Assembly: GCA_050743125.1 (NCBI GenBank)
Contig: JBOGEB010000011.1
Location: 1-49,528 of the forward strand
Source: JBOGEB01 sp050743125
GTDB taxonomy: Bacteria > Actinomycetota > Nitriliruptoria > Euzebyales > Egibacteraceae
DNA length: 49,528 nt
Reading direction: 5' to 3'
This document shows positions 1 to 8,678 of this stretch, piece by piece (the first letter of the stretch is position 1; each line of letters starts with the position of its first letter). Under the pieces are notes generated by a model, which was not told the origin of the DNA, ran no database searches, and saw nothing but the letters and a program-made list of their open reading frames with translations. The position numbers and the translations under genes are program-made.

Positions 1-346
1 CCGCGCGGAAAAACCCGTGGCATTCGGCTGCGTCTGCCTCCCGTCTCGCTGCGTTGCGGGTCGCTTGAGGACAACCAGTACACGGCGCGACCCGCGCGGA
101 GCGCTTCGCCTTGCGAGACGGGCGCAGTCGCACCCTCGGTGCCGACGGAACTTTCCGCTTGGACCACCAGCGGTCCGCGCGGAAAAACCCGTGGCATTCG
201 GCTGCGTCTGCCTCCCGTCTCGCTGCGTTGCGGGTCGCTTGAGGACAACCAGTACACGGCGCGACCCGCGCGGAGCGCTTCGCCTTGCGAGACGGGCGCA
301 GTCGCACCCTCGGTGCCGACGGAACTTTCCGCTTGGACCACCAGCG
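1..346. repeat. Two tandem copies of a 174-bp unit with self-complementary arms
   Basis: The sequence from position 1 recurs from 175 with a period of 174 bp and essentially no differences until about 346, where the copies diverge. Inside each unit, CCGTCTCGCTGCGTTGCGGG (from about 40) is largely complementary to the stretch near 87-120 that reads GCGACCCGC...GCGAGACGGG, around a loop containing GAGGACAACCAGTACAC, so each unit can fold into a long imperfect hairpin. No credible gene lies in it; long open frames here are by-products of the repeat. The left end is cut by the window, so more copies may lie upstream. Confidence 0.85.
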
Positions 347-455
347 TACGGCGATGCTGAGCCGCACGTATGCCGATACCGACGTTGTAGCAAGTTCGGC
401 CGCCGAGGGGAACCGGCAATATTGCTCGTCCATCTCGCCGGGATGCGCCGGCCTG

Positions 456-1793
456 CTACAGGACGGCGAGCAGTCTGGTGGGATGTTCGACGCAGTCGGC
501 GATCAGGGTGAGGAAGCCGGCGGCGTCGGCGCCGTCGGCCAGGCGGTGGTCGAAGGCGATCGACAGCTGCAGGACTTTGCGGGGTTTCACGACGCCTTGG
601 TGCACCCACGGGCGGTCGGTGATCCGGCCCACGCCGAGGATCGCGGCCTCGGGGAAGTTGATCACCGGGCTGCCGCCGTCGATGCCGAGCGATCCGTAGT
701 TCGAGACCGTGAACGTGCTCCCGACGAGCTCGGTTGGTGTGATGCTGCCGTCCCGGGCGATCCTGGTCAGCCTGCCCAGCTCGGCCGCGATCTGGAGCAT
801 CGACATCCGGTGGGCGTCCCTGATCACCGGCACGAGCAGGCCACGGTCGGTATGGGCGGCGACGCCGAGGTTGACGTGGCGGTACAGGACGATCTCGCCG
901 CGCTCGGCGTCCAGGCTCGCGTTGAGGCTCGGGAACTCCCGCAGGCCGGCGACGCAGGCCCGCAGGATGATCGCGAGCGGTGAGACGCGAACCGTTGCGG
1001 GGACCGCTGACTGGTGGGCGTTCAGGCGGTCGCGGAGCTTGCACAGGCCGGTCGCGTCGCAGTCGACCCAGGCCGTGGCCTCGGGAATCTGTCGCCGCGA
1101 GGTCGCCATCCTCTCGGCGATCACCCTCCGTACCCCTTCCAGCGGGAGCCGCTCGGCGTCCTCGGACTGCGGGGGGTCGGCCGGCAGCGCGGGAGCGGGC
1201 ACCCGCGCCGCGGCCTGGTTGACGTCGGCGCGGGTGACGAGACCCTCCGGGCCGCTGCCGCTCACCTCGCCGAGATCGACGCCGAGGTCTTTCGCGAGCT
1301 TGCGCACCGGCGGCTTGGCTCGGGGCTCCGCGGTGAGACGTCCTGGTGCGCCCTCGTCGGCGGTTCCGCGAGGCCGCCCTCCGGTGTTTCGACGTAGGTC
1401 CTCAGGCTCGGCGGCTGGGGGGGATCCAGCCTCGGCCCGGCGGGGACGGTGGCGCCGTGAGCGGCTGCCCCCGCCGGTGCCGTAGCCGACCAAGACGCTT
1501 CCCGACGGCGCCGCGCGTGCGGCGCCGTCCTCTTCAGAGGCGCCGTCCCCGGGCTCCGTGAGCGCGACGGACAGCAGCGGCGCGCCCACCGGCACCTGCG
1601 CCCCCGGGACGGCGTGGAGCGCGGTCACCGTGCCCGCGAACGGCGAGGACACCTCGACCACGGCCTTGGCGGTCTCGACCTCGGCGACGGGCTGGTCCAA
1701 GGCGACGGTGTCGCCGACCGCGACGAGCCAGCGGACGATCTCGGCCTCGGTCAGGCCCTCGCCGAGGTCCGGCAGCAGAAAGTCCTTGGTCAC
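456..1793 (-). CDS. pdhC: Dihydrolipoamide acyltransferase (E2) of a 2-oxoacid dehydrogenase complex
   Basis: E2 core of a pyruvate or branched-chain 2-oxoacid dehydrogenase complex; it transfers the acyl group from the lipoyl arm to CoA. The 445-residue protein has an N-terminal lipoyl domain with the lipoylated lysine in VETAKAVVEV (about residue 43), a basic, Pro/Ala-rich linker, a peripheral-subunit-binding domain (VRKLAKDLGVDLGEVSGSGP, about 163-182) and a C-terminal acyltransferase domain ending with the catalytic DHRLADG motif. The start is GTG at 1793. It is the last gene of the E1alpha-E1beta-E2 operon; no E3 gene is in the window. Substrate (pyruvate versus branched-chain acids) cannot be settled from sequence by eye, so the name bkdC would be equally fair. 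Confidence 0.93.
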   Translation of the reverse strand: MTKDFLLPDLGEGLTEAEIVRWLVAVGDTVALDQPVAEVETAKAVVEVSSPFAGTVTALHAVPGAQVPVGAPLLSVALTEPGDGASEEDGAARAAPSGSVLVGYGTGGGSRSRRHRPRRAEAGSPPAAEPEDLRRNTGGRPRGTADEGAPGRLTAEPRAKPPVRKLAKDLGVDLGEVSGSGPEGLVTRADVNQAAARVPAPALPADPPQSEDAERLPLEGVRRVIAERMATSRRQIPEATAWVDCDATGLCKLRDRLNAHQSAVPATVRVSPLAIILRACVAGLREFPSLNASLDAERGEIVLYRHVNLGVAAHTDRGLLVPVIRDAHRMSMLQIAAELGRLTRIARDGSITPTELVGSTFTVSNYGSLGIDGGSPVINFPEAAILGVGRITDRPWVHQGVVKPRKVLQLSIAFDHRLADGADAAGFLTLIADCVEHPTRLLAVL

Positions 1794-1812
1794 GGGCGTG
1801 TTTTTCCGTTAA

Positions 1813-1845
1813 GGGTGGGCGGGTGGGGGAGGTCGGCGTGGTCGG
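1813..1845. repeat. G-rich dispersed intergenic repeat, copy 1
   Basis: A strongly purine-biased stretch beginning GGGTGGGCGGGTGGGGGAGG and continuing TCGGCGTGGTCGG. Close relatives lie at 9597-9627 and 40665-40697. It sits in the short E1beta-E2 spacer, so in the mRNA of this minus-strand operon it is read as a C-rich sequence. Confidence 0.7.
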
Positions 1846-1851
1846 CCATGG

Positions 1852-2823
1852 CTAAAACCCCACGCAGCGCTCGACGGCGTCGAGGATGCGGTCGGTGTCG
1901 GGCAGGAAGAACTCCTCCAGCTTCGCCGGCGGGTAGGGGATGTCGAACCCGCCGACGCGCAGCACGGGTGCCTGGAGGTGGTAGAAGGCCCGCTCGGTGA
2001 CCCGTGCGGCGACCTCCGCGCCGAAGCCGGCGAAGACCGACGCCTCGTGGACGACCACCGCGCGTCCTGTCTTCGCCACGCTGGCGGCCAACAGGTCGAT
2101 GTCGAGCGGGCTCAGCGTGCGCAGGTCGACGACCTCGAGGTCCCAGCCCTCGTCCTCGGCGGCCTGGGCGGCGTCCAGGCACGTGCGGACCATGGGCCCG
2201 TAGGCGATGAGCGTCGCCGTGCGCCCTGGGCGGCGCACCAAGGCGCGGCCGAACGGCTCGGTGGCCACCGGCAGGGTCGCGTCCTCGGTCATCCAGTAGC
2301 GGCGCTTCGGCTCCAGGAAGATCACCGGGTCGGGGTGGCCGATCGCCTCGCGGAGCAGCGAGTACGCGTCGGTGGGCGTGGCGGGGGTGACGACCTTGAG
2401 GCCCGGGACGTGGGCGAAGAACGCCTCGGGGCTCTCGGAGTGGTGCTCGACCGCGCCGATGCCTCCGCCGTAGGGGATGCGCACGACGACGGACACCGTG
2501 ACCGTCCCGCGCGAGCGGTTGCGGAGCTTCGCGAGGTGGCTCACGATCTGCTCGAAGGCGGGATAGGTGAAGCCGTCGAACTGCATCTCGACGACCGGTC
2601 TCCAGCCGTACAGCGCCATCCCGATCGCGCTGCCGACGATCCCCGACTCGGCGAGCGGGGTGTCGAAGCAGCGGTGATCGCCGAACCGTTCCGCCAGCTT
2701 GTCGGTGATCCGGAACACCCCGCCGAGCCGGCCGACGTCCTCGCCGAACACCACGACCCGGTCGTCGGCGGCCATCGCGTCGGCCAACGCGGTGTTGAGC
2801 GCCTGCGCCATCGTGATCGCCAT
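1852..2823 (-). CDS. pdhB: 2-oxoacid dehydrogenase E1 component, beta subunit
   Basis: Beta subunit of the thiamine-diphosphate-dependent E1 enzyme (alpha2beta2), which decarboxylates the 2-oxoacid and passes the acyl group to E2. The 323-residue product starts MAITMAQALNTALADAMAAD and has the typical VFGEDVGRLGGVF motif, the DTPLAESGIVGSAIGMALYG cofactor/interface region, the GIGAVEHHSESPEAFFAHVPG segment and the C-terminal transketolase-like domain. The frame is open further upstream into the E1alpha gene, but that extension is shadow sequence; ATG at 2823, 4 bp after the E1alpha stop, is the natural start. Translational coupling with E1alpha is likely. Branched-chain specificity (bkdB) is an alternative. 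Confidence 0.94.
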   Translation of the reverse strand: MAITMAQALNTALADAMAADDRVVVFGEDVGRLGGVFRITDKLAERFGDHRCFDTPLAESGIVGSAIGMALYGWRPVVEMQFDGFTYPAFEQIVSHLAKLRNRSRGTVTVSVVVRIPYGGGIGAVEHHSESPEAFFAHVPGLKVVTPATPTDAYSLLREAIGHPDPVIFLEPKRRYWMTEDATLPVATEPFGRALVRRPGRTATLIAYGPMVRTCLDAAQAAEDEGWDLEVVDLRTLSPLDIDLLAASVAKTGRAVVVHEASVFAGFGAEVAARVTERAFYHLQAPVLRVGGFDIPYPPAKLEEFFLPDTDRILDAVERCVGF

Positions 2824-2827
2824 CGCC

Positions 2828-3934
2828 CTACCTCTCCAGCTCCCAGCGGAGCTGCTCGCGCTGCTCGGCGAGGTGCTCGGGCGGGTCGACGTAGACGTGC
2901 TCGAACAGCTCGAGCGGGTCGCCGTGCGGCGCGTCGTAGAGCTCGGCGCGGACCCGGGCCGCGGTCGCGCGCGCCTCCTCCTCGATCTCGGCGCGCAGGG
3001 CGTCGTCGAGCAGGCCCTGCTGGGTGAGGAACGTCTCGAAGCGCGCGATCGGGTCACGGGCCTGCCACTGCGCGCGCTCCGCCTCGGTCCGGTAGCGGGT
3101 GGCGTCGTCGGCGGTGGTGTGGGCCTCCATGCGGTACGTGACGGCCTCGACCAGGCTGGGGCCCTCGCCGCGGCGGGCGCGGTCGACGGCCTGGCGGGCG
3201 ACCGCGTACGTGGCGAGCACGTCGTTGCCGTCGCAGCGATAGCCCGGCATGCCGTAGCCGACCGCTTTGTGCGCGATCGTCGGCGCCTTCGTCTGCTTGG
3301 CCAGCGGCACGCTGATCGCGTACTGGTTGTTCTGCACCAGGAACACGCACGGCGCGTCGTAGACGGCGGCGAAGTTCATCGCCTCGTGGACGTCACCCTC
3401 GGAGGTCGCGCCGTCGCCGAAACAGCTCAGCGCGACGAGGTTGCTGCCGTCGAGCTTCGCGCCCATCGCGAACCCGACGGCGTGGAGCGCCTGCGTGCCG
3501 ACCGGAATCGACAGGAGCATGAAGTGGTGCTCGTAGGGGTCGTGGTCGGACAGCCAGGTTCCGCGCCATAGGTGGAGGAGCCGCACGGGGTCGACACCGC
3601 GGACGAGCGCGGCGCCCAGCTCACGGTACGACGGGAAGATCCAGTCCTGCTCGTCGAGCGCGTAGGCGGCCCCGACCTGGGCGGCCTCCTGGCCGAGCAG
3701 GGACGGGTACACCGCGAGCTGGCCCTGGCGCTGGAGGTGGATCGCCTGCCGGTCGACGCGGCGCGTGAGCACCATGAGGCGGTAGAGCGCACGCAAGTCC
3801 TGCTCTTTGAGGTCGAGCGGGTACTCCTCGACCTCGTGCAGGACGCCCTGATCGTCGAGCAGCTGCACCGGCGCACGGGGTGGCAGCAGGTCGTCCGGGC
3901 TCGGGTGCAACCGGACGTGAGCGGCGCTGCCCAT
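2828..3934 (-). CDS. pdhA: 2-oxoacid dehydrogenase E1 component, alpha subunit
   Basis: Alpha subunit of the E1 decarboxylase, binding thiamine diphosphate through GDGATSEGDVHEAMNFA (about residues 174-190) followed by the YDAPCVFLVQNNQYAIS segment that completes the ThDP/Mg site. At 368 residues it matches Gram-positive PdhA/BkdA proteins. The start is ATG at 3934 (MGSAAHVRLHPSPDD). First gene of the operon; E1beta follows after 4 bp and E2 after a 58-bp spacer carrying the G-rich repeat. As with the other subunits, pyruvate and branched-chain 2-oxoacids are both possible substrates. Confidence 0.94.
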   Translation of the reverse strand: MGSAAHVRLHPSPDDLLPPRAPVQLLDDQGVLHEVEEYPLDLKEQDLRALYRLMVLTRRVDRQAIHLQRQGQLAVYPSLLGQEAAQVGAAYALDEQDWIFPSYRELGAALVRGVDPVRLLHLWRGTWLSDHDPYEHHFMLLSIPVGTQALHAVGFAMGAKLDGSNLVALSCFGDGATSEGDVHEAMNFAAVYDAPCVFLVQNNQYAISVPLAKQTKAPTIAHKAVGYGMPGYRCDGNDVLATYAVARQAVDRARRGEGPSLVEAVTYRMEAHTTADDATRYRTEAERAQWQARDPIARFETFLTQQGLLDDALRAEIEEEARATAARVRAELYDAPHGDPLELFEHVYVDPPEHLAEQREQLRWELER

Positions 3935-4112
3935 GCGATGCTCCCTCGTGCTCGCCGGTCCGGGATCACCGGTCCGGGGGAAGGTGCGTTTGCGACCGCT
4001 GCCGTCGTCGGATCACGACGGTGGTGGCGGTCAAGCTAAGGATACCGTGACGCGTTCCCCGATGCGGGGGTCCTTCGCTTCCCCTGGGATGCCTGGCGGG
4101 TGGGGTGAGCGC

Positions 4113-4517
4113 TCAGAAGCCGACGTGTTCCGCAACGCCGTCGAGTTTGCGCGTCCGGTAGGTCTGGAGCGCTCCAGTCAAGCTCCCGGGCACCACGAAC
4201 GCGCTCGAGCGGTCGGTCGTTTTGATTCCCACGGTCTTGAAGCGTACGTCTTCACCGTCGTCAAGGTTGATGTTGGGCAGCAGCAGCGTAAACGTGACGA
4301 TCTTTTCGTCAGGAACATGCTTCAAGGTCACCGTGACGAGTGTGCCGATTTTGGTCACCAGGACACCGATGCCGTCGCCGCTGAAGCTCAGGTCATCCTT
4401 CTCATCTTTATAGCGAAACTGCGGCTGGCCGGTGAAACTGGTCGTTGAGTAGGTGATCTCGAGGTCGTCGGGACCGGCGAGGTTGAACAGGTTCGGCTCC
4501 ACAATGGCTCTTTCCAT
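4113..4517 (-). CDS. Conserved hypothetical protein, predicted beta-rich
   Basis: A 134-residue soluble protein without signal peptide or membrane segment (MERAIVEPNLFNLAGPDDLE). The alternation of hydrophobic and charged/polar residues (ITYSTTSFTGQPQFRYKD, TLVTVTLKHVPDEKIVTFTL) suggests a compact all-beta fold. I do not recognise a characterised family and assign no function. It is separated by 178 bp from the E1alpha start on the same strand and is divergent from the chelatase gene at 4605, so it is probably its own transcription unit. Codon use is less GC-biased than its neighbours, which hints at acquisition. Confidence 0.75.
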   Translation of the reverse strand: MERAIVEPNLFNLAGPDDLEITYSTTSFTGQPQFRYKDEKDDLSFSGDGIGVLVTKIGTLVTVTLKHVPDEKIVTFTLLLPNINLDDGEDVRFKTVGIKTTDRSSAFVVPGSLTGALQTYRTRKLDGVAEHVGF

Positions 4518-4604
4518 GGGTCGCTGTCCCCTTGCCCGCTACTGCCACGCTGTCCCTGAGCCTACCGCCGGCAGCGTGCCCGTGATAGGGGCAGGATGGT
4601 CGTC

Positions 4605-5501
4605 ATGAGTGAGCGCCCTGCCCTGCTGCTCGTCGCGCACGGCACCCGCGACCCGCGTGGCGCCGAGGAGATGGACGTGCTCGCCGACCTGCTCCGCGAC
4701 CGGCTCGGCGCCGCCGTCGCGCACGGCTGGCTGGAGGACTTCGCCGAGCCCGACGTCGGTGTCGCGGTGGACGCGCTGGTGGCGCAGGGCGTCGAGCGGA
4801 TCGTGAGCCTCCCGCTGCTCACGCTGGGGGCGGGGCACGCGAAGACCGACGTCCCGACGCTCGTCGCCGAGGCTCGGGGTGCCCACCCGGCGATCACGAT
4901 CACGCACGGGCGGGTGCTCGGCCTGCACCCCGCGCTGTTCGCGCTCGCGCGGGCCCGAGTCGATGCGGTCTGCCCGCGCGAGGGCAGGCACGACGAGGTG
5001 CTCGTCGTCGCCGCCTCAGGATCGTCCGATCCAGACGCGAACGGCGACCTCGCCAAGGCTGCCCGCTTCCTCGCCGAGGGCACCGGGCACCGCTGGGTCG
5101 AGCACTGCTTCGCCGGTGTGACCTGGCCGAGCCCGGAGGCCGTCCTGTGCCGCGTGGCCGCTGCCGGCGCGCGCAGGGCGGTGGTCTTCAGCTGGTCCCT
5201 GCTCGCCGGGCTGCTCGAGCAGCGGGTCGCCGAGGCCGCCGCCGAGGCTGCGGACGCCCTCGCCCTGGAGGTCGTCGAGGCCGGCCGCTTCGGCCCCGAC
5301 CCGCTGCTCGTCGATGCGGTGACGGACCGCTACCAGGAGGCGCTGCGGGGCGACGTCCGGATGAACTGCGACCTGTGCGCTTACCGCGTGCCGCTGCCTG
5401 GCCTCGAGACCCGGGTCGCCGCACCCTCAGGCGGCGGCAGGCGCACGACGATCACCGCGTCGCCCGTGCCGACCAGCCCCTCCTCGAGCACGCGGAGGTA
5501 A
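4605..5501 (+). CDS. cbiX: Sirohydrochlorin chelatase family protein (CbiX/SirB-like)
   Basis: Predicted to insert a metal (Fe or Co) into sirohydrochlorin for siroheme or cobalamin. The N-terminal half starts with LLLVAHGTRDPRG, the family hallmark containing the metal-binding His, followed by SLPLLTLGAGHAKTDVP with a second conserved His; a second, diverged chelatase half follows (VLVVAASGSSDPDANGDLAK). The C-terminal motif MNCDLCAYRVPLPGLE is typical of long CbiX proteins. I prefer ATG 4605 to ATG 4596 because AGGGGCAGG lies about 10 bp upstream of 4605. The last 40 codons overlap the 3' end of the convergent MOSC gene, an unusually long tail-to-tail overlap (121 bp). No other siroheme or cobalamin gene is nearby. 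Confidence 0.88.
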   Translation: MSERPALLLVAHGTRDPRGAEEMDVLADLLRDRLGAAVAHGWLEDFAEPDVGVAVDALVAQGVERIVSLPLLTLGAGHAKTDVPTLVAEARGAHPAITITHGRVLGLHPALFALARARVDAVCPREGRHDEVLVVAASGSSDPDANGDLAKAARFLAEGTGHRWVEHCFAGVTWPSPEAVLCRVAAAGARRAVVFSWSLLAGLLEQRVAEAAAEAADALALEVVEAGRFGPDPLLVDAVTDRYQEALRGDVRMNCDLCAYRVPLPGLETRVAAPSGGGRRTTITASPVPTSPSSSTRR

Positions 5502-5920
5502 ACGCCGAAGCGTCCGGCGTCGAGGAACCGGCGCGGGAAGTCCGGGTCACCGAAACGGAGGCCGAGCTTGCGGCACGGGCCGCGGTGCTTCGTGACCTCC
5601 AACAGCGCGCCGCCGACGCGCCATTGCTGCCCGATCGCCTCCTCGGTGAGGTCGACCCCCTCGAGCGTCAGGTTCTCCCCCATGACGCCGTACCCCAGCG
5701 GCCGGCCGAGCTGGCCGGACCACCACCGCAGATCCTCGACGGCGTAGGCGTAGACCGCGTTGTGCGCCGCGCCGTGGACCTTCGGATCGCCACGGCCGTC
5801 ACCCTCCAGCCGGTCCAAGTGGACCATCACCGGGCCCTGTACCGGCGACTTGAAGATCGCGGTCCGTGCCGGCCGGCCCTGCCAATCGTGCACGCGGACC
5901 GGCCCGACGCTGACGGCCAT
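5381..5920 (-). CDS. MOSC domain-containing protein
   Basis: MOSC-domain protein (molybdenum cofactor sulfurase C-terminal domain family; bacterial relatives include YiiM, which reduces N-hydroxylated compounds). Seen here: KVHGAAHNAVYAYAVEDLRW, GENLTLEGVDLTEEAIG, and the cofactor-binding cysteine motif HRGPCRKLGLRFGDPDFPRR. The 179-residue length is normal for stand-alone MOSC proteins. ATG at 5920 is preferred over GTG 5932 because a GGTGGGG stretch lies just upstream of it. Its C-terminal tail overlaps the end of the chelatase gene on the other strand by 121 bp; the conserved parts of the two proteins barely overlap. Substrate unknown. Confidence 0.88.
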   Translation of the reverse strand: MAVSVGPVRVHDWQGRPARTAIFKSPVQGPVMVHLDRLEGDGRGDPKVHGAAHNAVYAYAVEDLRWWSGQLGRPLGYGVMGENLTLEGVDLTEEAIGQQWRVGGALLEVTKHRGPCRKLGLRFGDPDFPRRFLDAGRFGVYLRVLEEGLVGTGDAVIVVRLPPPEGAATRVSRPGSGTR

Positions 5921-5934
5921 GACCGTCCCCACCG

Positions 5935-6855
5935 TCAGTAGCCCAGCTCGGGGTCCACCAGTCCGATCAGCTCCTGCCCTGCGGCGTACCGGCGGACGTT
6001 CTCACGTACCCGCTGGCTGAGCAGGGGTACGGTCATGGCTGCGGTGTTCGCGGTGTGCGGAGTGATGAGGCAGTTCGGCAGGGACCAGAGCGGGTGGCCC
6101 TCGGGGAGGGGCTCGGGGTCGGTGACGTCGAGCGCTGCGCCCCCGATCGCGTCCTCCCGCAACGCGATGACGAGGTCCTCGGTCAAGACGTGAGGGCCGC
6201 GGGCGACGTTGACGAGCCAGGCGTGGGGCTCCATGAGCTCGAACTCGACCTCGCCGATCAGCCCGCGGGTCTCCGGCACCAGCGGGAGCGCGAGGAACAC
6301 GACGTCCGCACCTTTCAGCGCCGGGTAGCGCTCCCCGAAGGAGAGCACGGTCTCGACCCCGTCCAGCGGGTCCGGGTGCCGGCGGATGACGGTGATCGAG
6401 CACTTGAACGGGGTAAGCAGCTTGATCAGCTCCGTGGCGATTCCCCCGCCGCCGAAGATCGTGGCCCGACCGCCCAAAAGGCTGATGCCGTCCTGCTCTC
6501 CCCAGCTCCGCGCGGTCGCGAAGCGCTTGAGGCCGCGCAGGCCCGCGAGCGCCAGGCCAAGCGCATGCTCGGCCACCGGCTTCGCGTAGACGCCCTTGCC
6601 AGAGGTCCAGACGCGGCCGGTGTCGAGGACACCCGCCTCCGCGTAGGGCTCGACGCCGGCCCACGGAAGCTGGACCCACCGGATGCTCGGGTGGGCGTCG
6701 AGCAGCGCGCGCAGCCCGGCGGGGTCGCCCACCTCGGTGAACACGAGCGCCTCGGCCTCGCCCGGGTCGACGAGGGCGGCGCCACCCTCGCGAACGGCGT
6801 CGCGAATCCAGTCCCGGGTCCCGGCGGGGGCGACAGCGATCTTGGGAGCGCTCAT
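5935..6855 (-). CDS. D-isomer-specific 2-hydroxyacid dehydrogenase family protein
   Basis: NAD(P)-dependent oxidoreductase of the D-2-hydroxyacid dehydrogenase family, 306 residues. The Rossmann glycine-rich segment is ATIFGGGGIATELIKLL (about residue 130). The catalytic triad is visible as Arg in LVNVARGPHVL, Glu in VTDPEPLPEGHPLW and His in LITPHTANTAAM. The N-terminal substrate domain is short. Specific substrate unknown (glyoxylate, hydroxypyruvate and other 2-oxoacids are used by relatives). The gene lies 14 bp downstream of the MOSC start region on the same strand, so the two are probably co-transcribed. Confidence 0.92.
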   Translation of the reverse strand: MSAPKIAVAPAGTRDWIRDAVREGGAALVDPGEAEALVFTEVGDPAGLRALLDAHPSIRWVQLPWAGVEPYAEAGVLDTGRVWTSGKGVYAKPVAEHALGLALAGLRGLKRFATARSWGEQDGISLLGGRATIFGGGGIATELIKLLTPFKCSITVIRRHPDPLDGVETVLSFGERYPALKGADVVFLALPLVPETRGLIGEVEFELMEPHAWLVNVARGPHVLTEDLVIALREDAIGGAALDVTDPEPLPEGHPLWSLPNCLITPHTANTAAMTVPLLSQRVRENVRRYAAGQELIGLVDPELGY

Positions 6856-7050
6856 AGGTCTACAGACTAACGGGGTGAAGCCCCGTGGTCGTTCGTGTCG
6901 GGTGGGTCACCGGGCGAGGCCGCAATCGATCCGGCGTGGATGCCCTGGGCGGGTTCCGTTGGCCATCCTTCGAACGTGTTGGGAAACGTGAGCCATGAGA
7001 CGTGCCGAGCGCAGTTTCAGGCGGCCCGCCCAACACCGTTCTGACACGTC

Positions 7051-8619
7051 TCAGGTGAGGTCGATCGCGCGGGCGGCGGTGGCGCCGATCGCGGCGGTGA
7101 TCTCCGGAAGGACCTCCGGGGGGACGCGGGAGTCGACGGTCATCGCGATGACCGCCTCGCCGCCAGCTTCGCGCCGGCCGACCTGCATGGTGGCGATGTT
7201 CACGCCGGCCTGGCCGAGTTTCGTGCCGATGGTCCCGACGATGCCGGGACGGTCCATGTAGCGGAAGAACAGCATGTGCTCGGCCGGCTCCATGTCGATG
7301 TCAAAGCCCCACACGTGCACGAGGCGCTCGCGGTTGGCCGGGCCGACGAGCGTCCCGGCGACGGAGACGTCCCCGGCGCGTAGGCAGACCAGCGAGACGT
7401 AGTCCCGGGCCGCGGTCGAGGCGAGGGTCGTGACCTTGATGCCGCGCTCGTCGGCGAGCAGGGGGGCGTTGACATAGGTGACCGGCTCGTGGACCACATC
7501 GGTGAGCAGGCCCTTGAGTGCCGAGAGGGTGACGGCCTGGGTGTCCTGCGCGGCGACCTTGCCTCGATACTCGATCGTCAGCTGGCCGGTGACGCCCTGG
7601 TGCAAAGCGGTGAACAGCCGCCCCAGCTTCTCCGCGAGCGGCATGAACGTCCGTACCACGTCGGCGATGACCGCACCGGCCTGCAGGTTGACCGCCGAGG
7701 CTACGAACTCGCCGTGCAGCGCAGCTGCCACCGCGTCGGCCACCATCGTGCCCGCCTTATCCTGCGCCTCGGTCGTCGATGCGCCCAGATGCGGAGTGAC
7801 CACCACGTTGTCCAACTCGAACAGGGGCGACTGCGTGGCGGGCTCGTCGGTGAACACATCCAACGCGGCCCCGGCGATCCAGCCTTCGCGCAACGCCTGG
7901 TGCAGCGCCTGCTCGTCGATCAGCCCGCCGCGGGCGGTGTTGACGACCCGCGCGGTCGGTTTCATCGCGCGCAGCTCGGCCTCGCCGACGAGCCCGACGG
8001 TCTCCCGGGTCTTGGGCAGATGCACGCTCAGCACGTCCGCGACCGCGCACAGCTCGTGCACGCTGTCCACGAGGTCGACGCCGATACTCGCGGCGCGCTC
8101 AGGCGACACGTACGGGTCGTAGGCGAGCAGGCGCATGCCGAAGCTCGAGCAGCGCTGTGCGACCAGGGTTCCGACCCGACCCAGCCCCAGCACACCGAGG
8201 GTCTTCCCGTGGAGCTCCACTCCCTCCAGCTGCGCCCCTCGCCAGACGCCTTGGCGCAGACCAAGGTCGGCCTGGGGGATCTTTCGCACCAACGCGAGCA
8301 GCAGCGCGACGGTGTGCTCAGCCGCGCTGATGACGTTCGACTGCGGGGCGTTGCAGACCAGCACCCCGCGGGCGGTGGCCGCGGCCACGTCGATGTTGTC
8401 CAGCCCGATCCCCGCCCGAGCGATCACCTTCAGGTTCGCCCCGGCGGCGATCACGTCGGCATCGACCTGGGTGGCCGAGCGCACGACGATCGCGTCGTAC
8501 GCGCCGACCACGTCCAGCAGCTCGGGCTTGCCCAGCCCGATGCACACATCGACGTCGAACTCGGCCGCCAGCTTGGCCACTCCAGCCTCGGCCAACGGAT
8601 CCGCCACCAACACTCTCAT
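7051..8619 (-). CDS. serA: D-3-phosphoglycerate dehydrogenase
   Basis: First enzyme of phosphorylated serine synthesis, oxidising 3-phosphoglycerate to 3-phosphohydroxypyruvate. The long 522-residue type: substrate/NAD domains with LGVLGLGRVGTLVAQR (Rossmann), catalytic Arg in VVNTARGGLIDE, Glu in DVFTDEPATQSPLFE and His in VVTPHLGASTTEAQ; then an intervening (ASB) domain and a C-terminal ACT domain (FFRYMDRPGIVGTIGTKLGQ) that binds serine in homologues. ATG at 8619 is chosen because AGGAGGGTTGAGCG precedes it; the 21 upstream in-frame codons overlap the 3' end of metF on the same strand by only a few bases and look non-coding. Likely co-transcribed with metF. Confidence 0.96.
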   Translation of the reverse strand: MRVLVADPLAEAGVAKLAAEFDVDVCIGLGKPELLDVVGAYDAIVVRSATQVDADVIAAGANLKVIARAGIGLDNIDVAAATARGVLVCNAPQSNVISAAEHTVALLLALVRKIPQADLGLRQGVWRGAQLEGVELHGKTLGVLGLGRVGTLVAQRCSSFGMRLLAYDPYVSPERAASIGVDLVDSVHELCAVADVLSVHLPKTRETVGLVGEAELRAMKPTARVVNTARGGLIDEQALHQALREGWIAGAALDVFTDEPATQSPLFELDNVVVTPHLGASTTEAQDKAGTMVADAVAAALHGEFVASAVNLQAGAVIADVVRTFMPLAEKLGRLFTALHQGVTGQLTIEYRGKVAAQDTQAVTLSALKGLLTDVVHEPVTYVNAPLLADERGIKVTTLASTAARDYVSLVCLRAGDVSVAGTLVGPANRERLVHVWGFDIDMEPAEHMLFFRYMDRPGIVGTIGTKLGQAGVNIATMQVGRREAGGEAVIAMTVDSRVPPEVLPEITAAIGATAARAIDLT

Positions 8620-8678
8620 GCGCTCAACCCTCCTGCTCCGGCCCGCCCACTCTAGGCGAACGCCCGACTGCGCAGGCG

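Noticed and set aside
1..346. CRISPR array
   Set aside because: Only two 174-bp units with no spacers and no cas genes; a plain tandem duplication.
1978..3027. Long plus-strand open frame (349 codons) over the E1 genes
   Set aside because: Antisense shadow of two well-conserved minus-strand genes; the translation is Arg/Ala/Gly-rich without any motif.
2824..3057. Upstream extension of the E1beta frame
   Set aside because: It overlaps E1alpha in another frame, and its Ser/Arg-rich translation is not conserved; ATG 2823 is the natural start.
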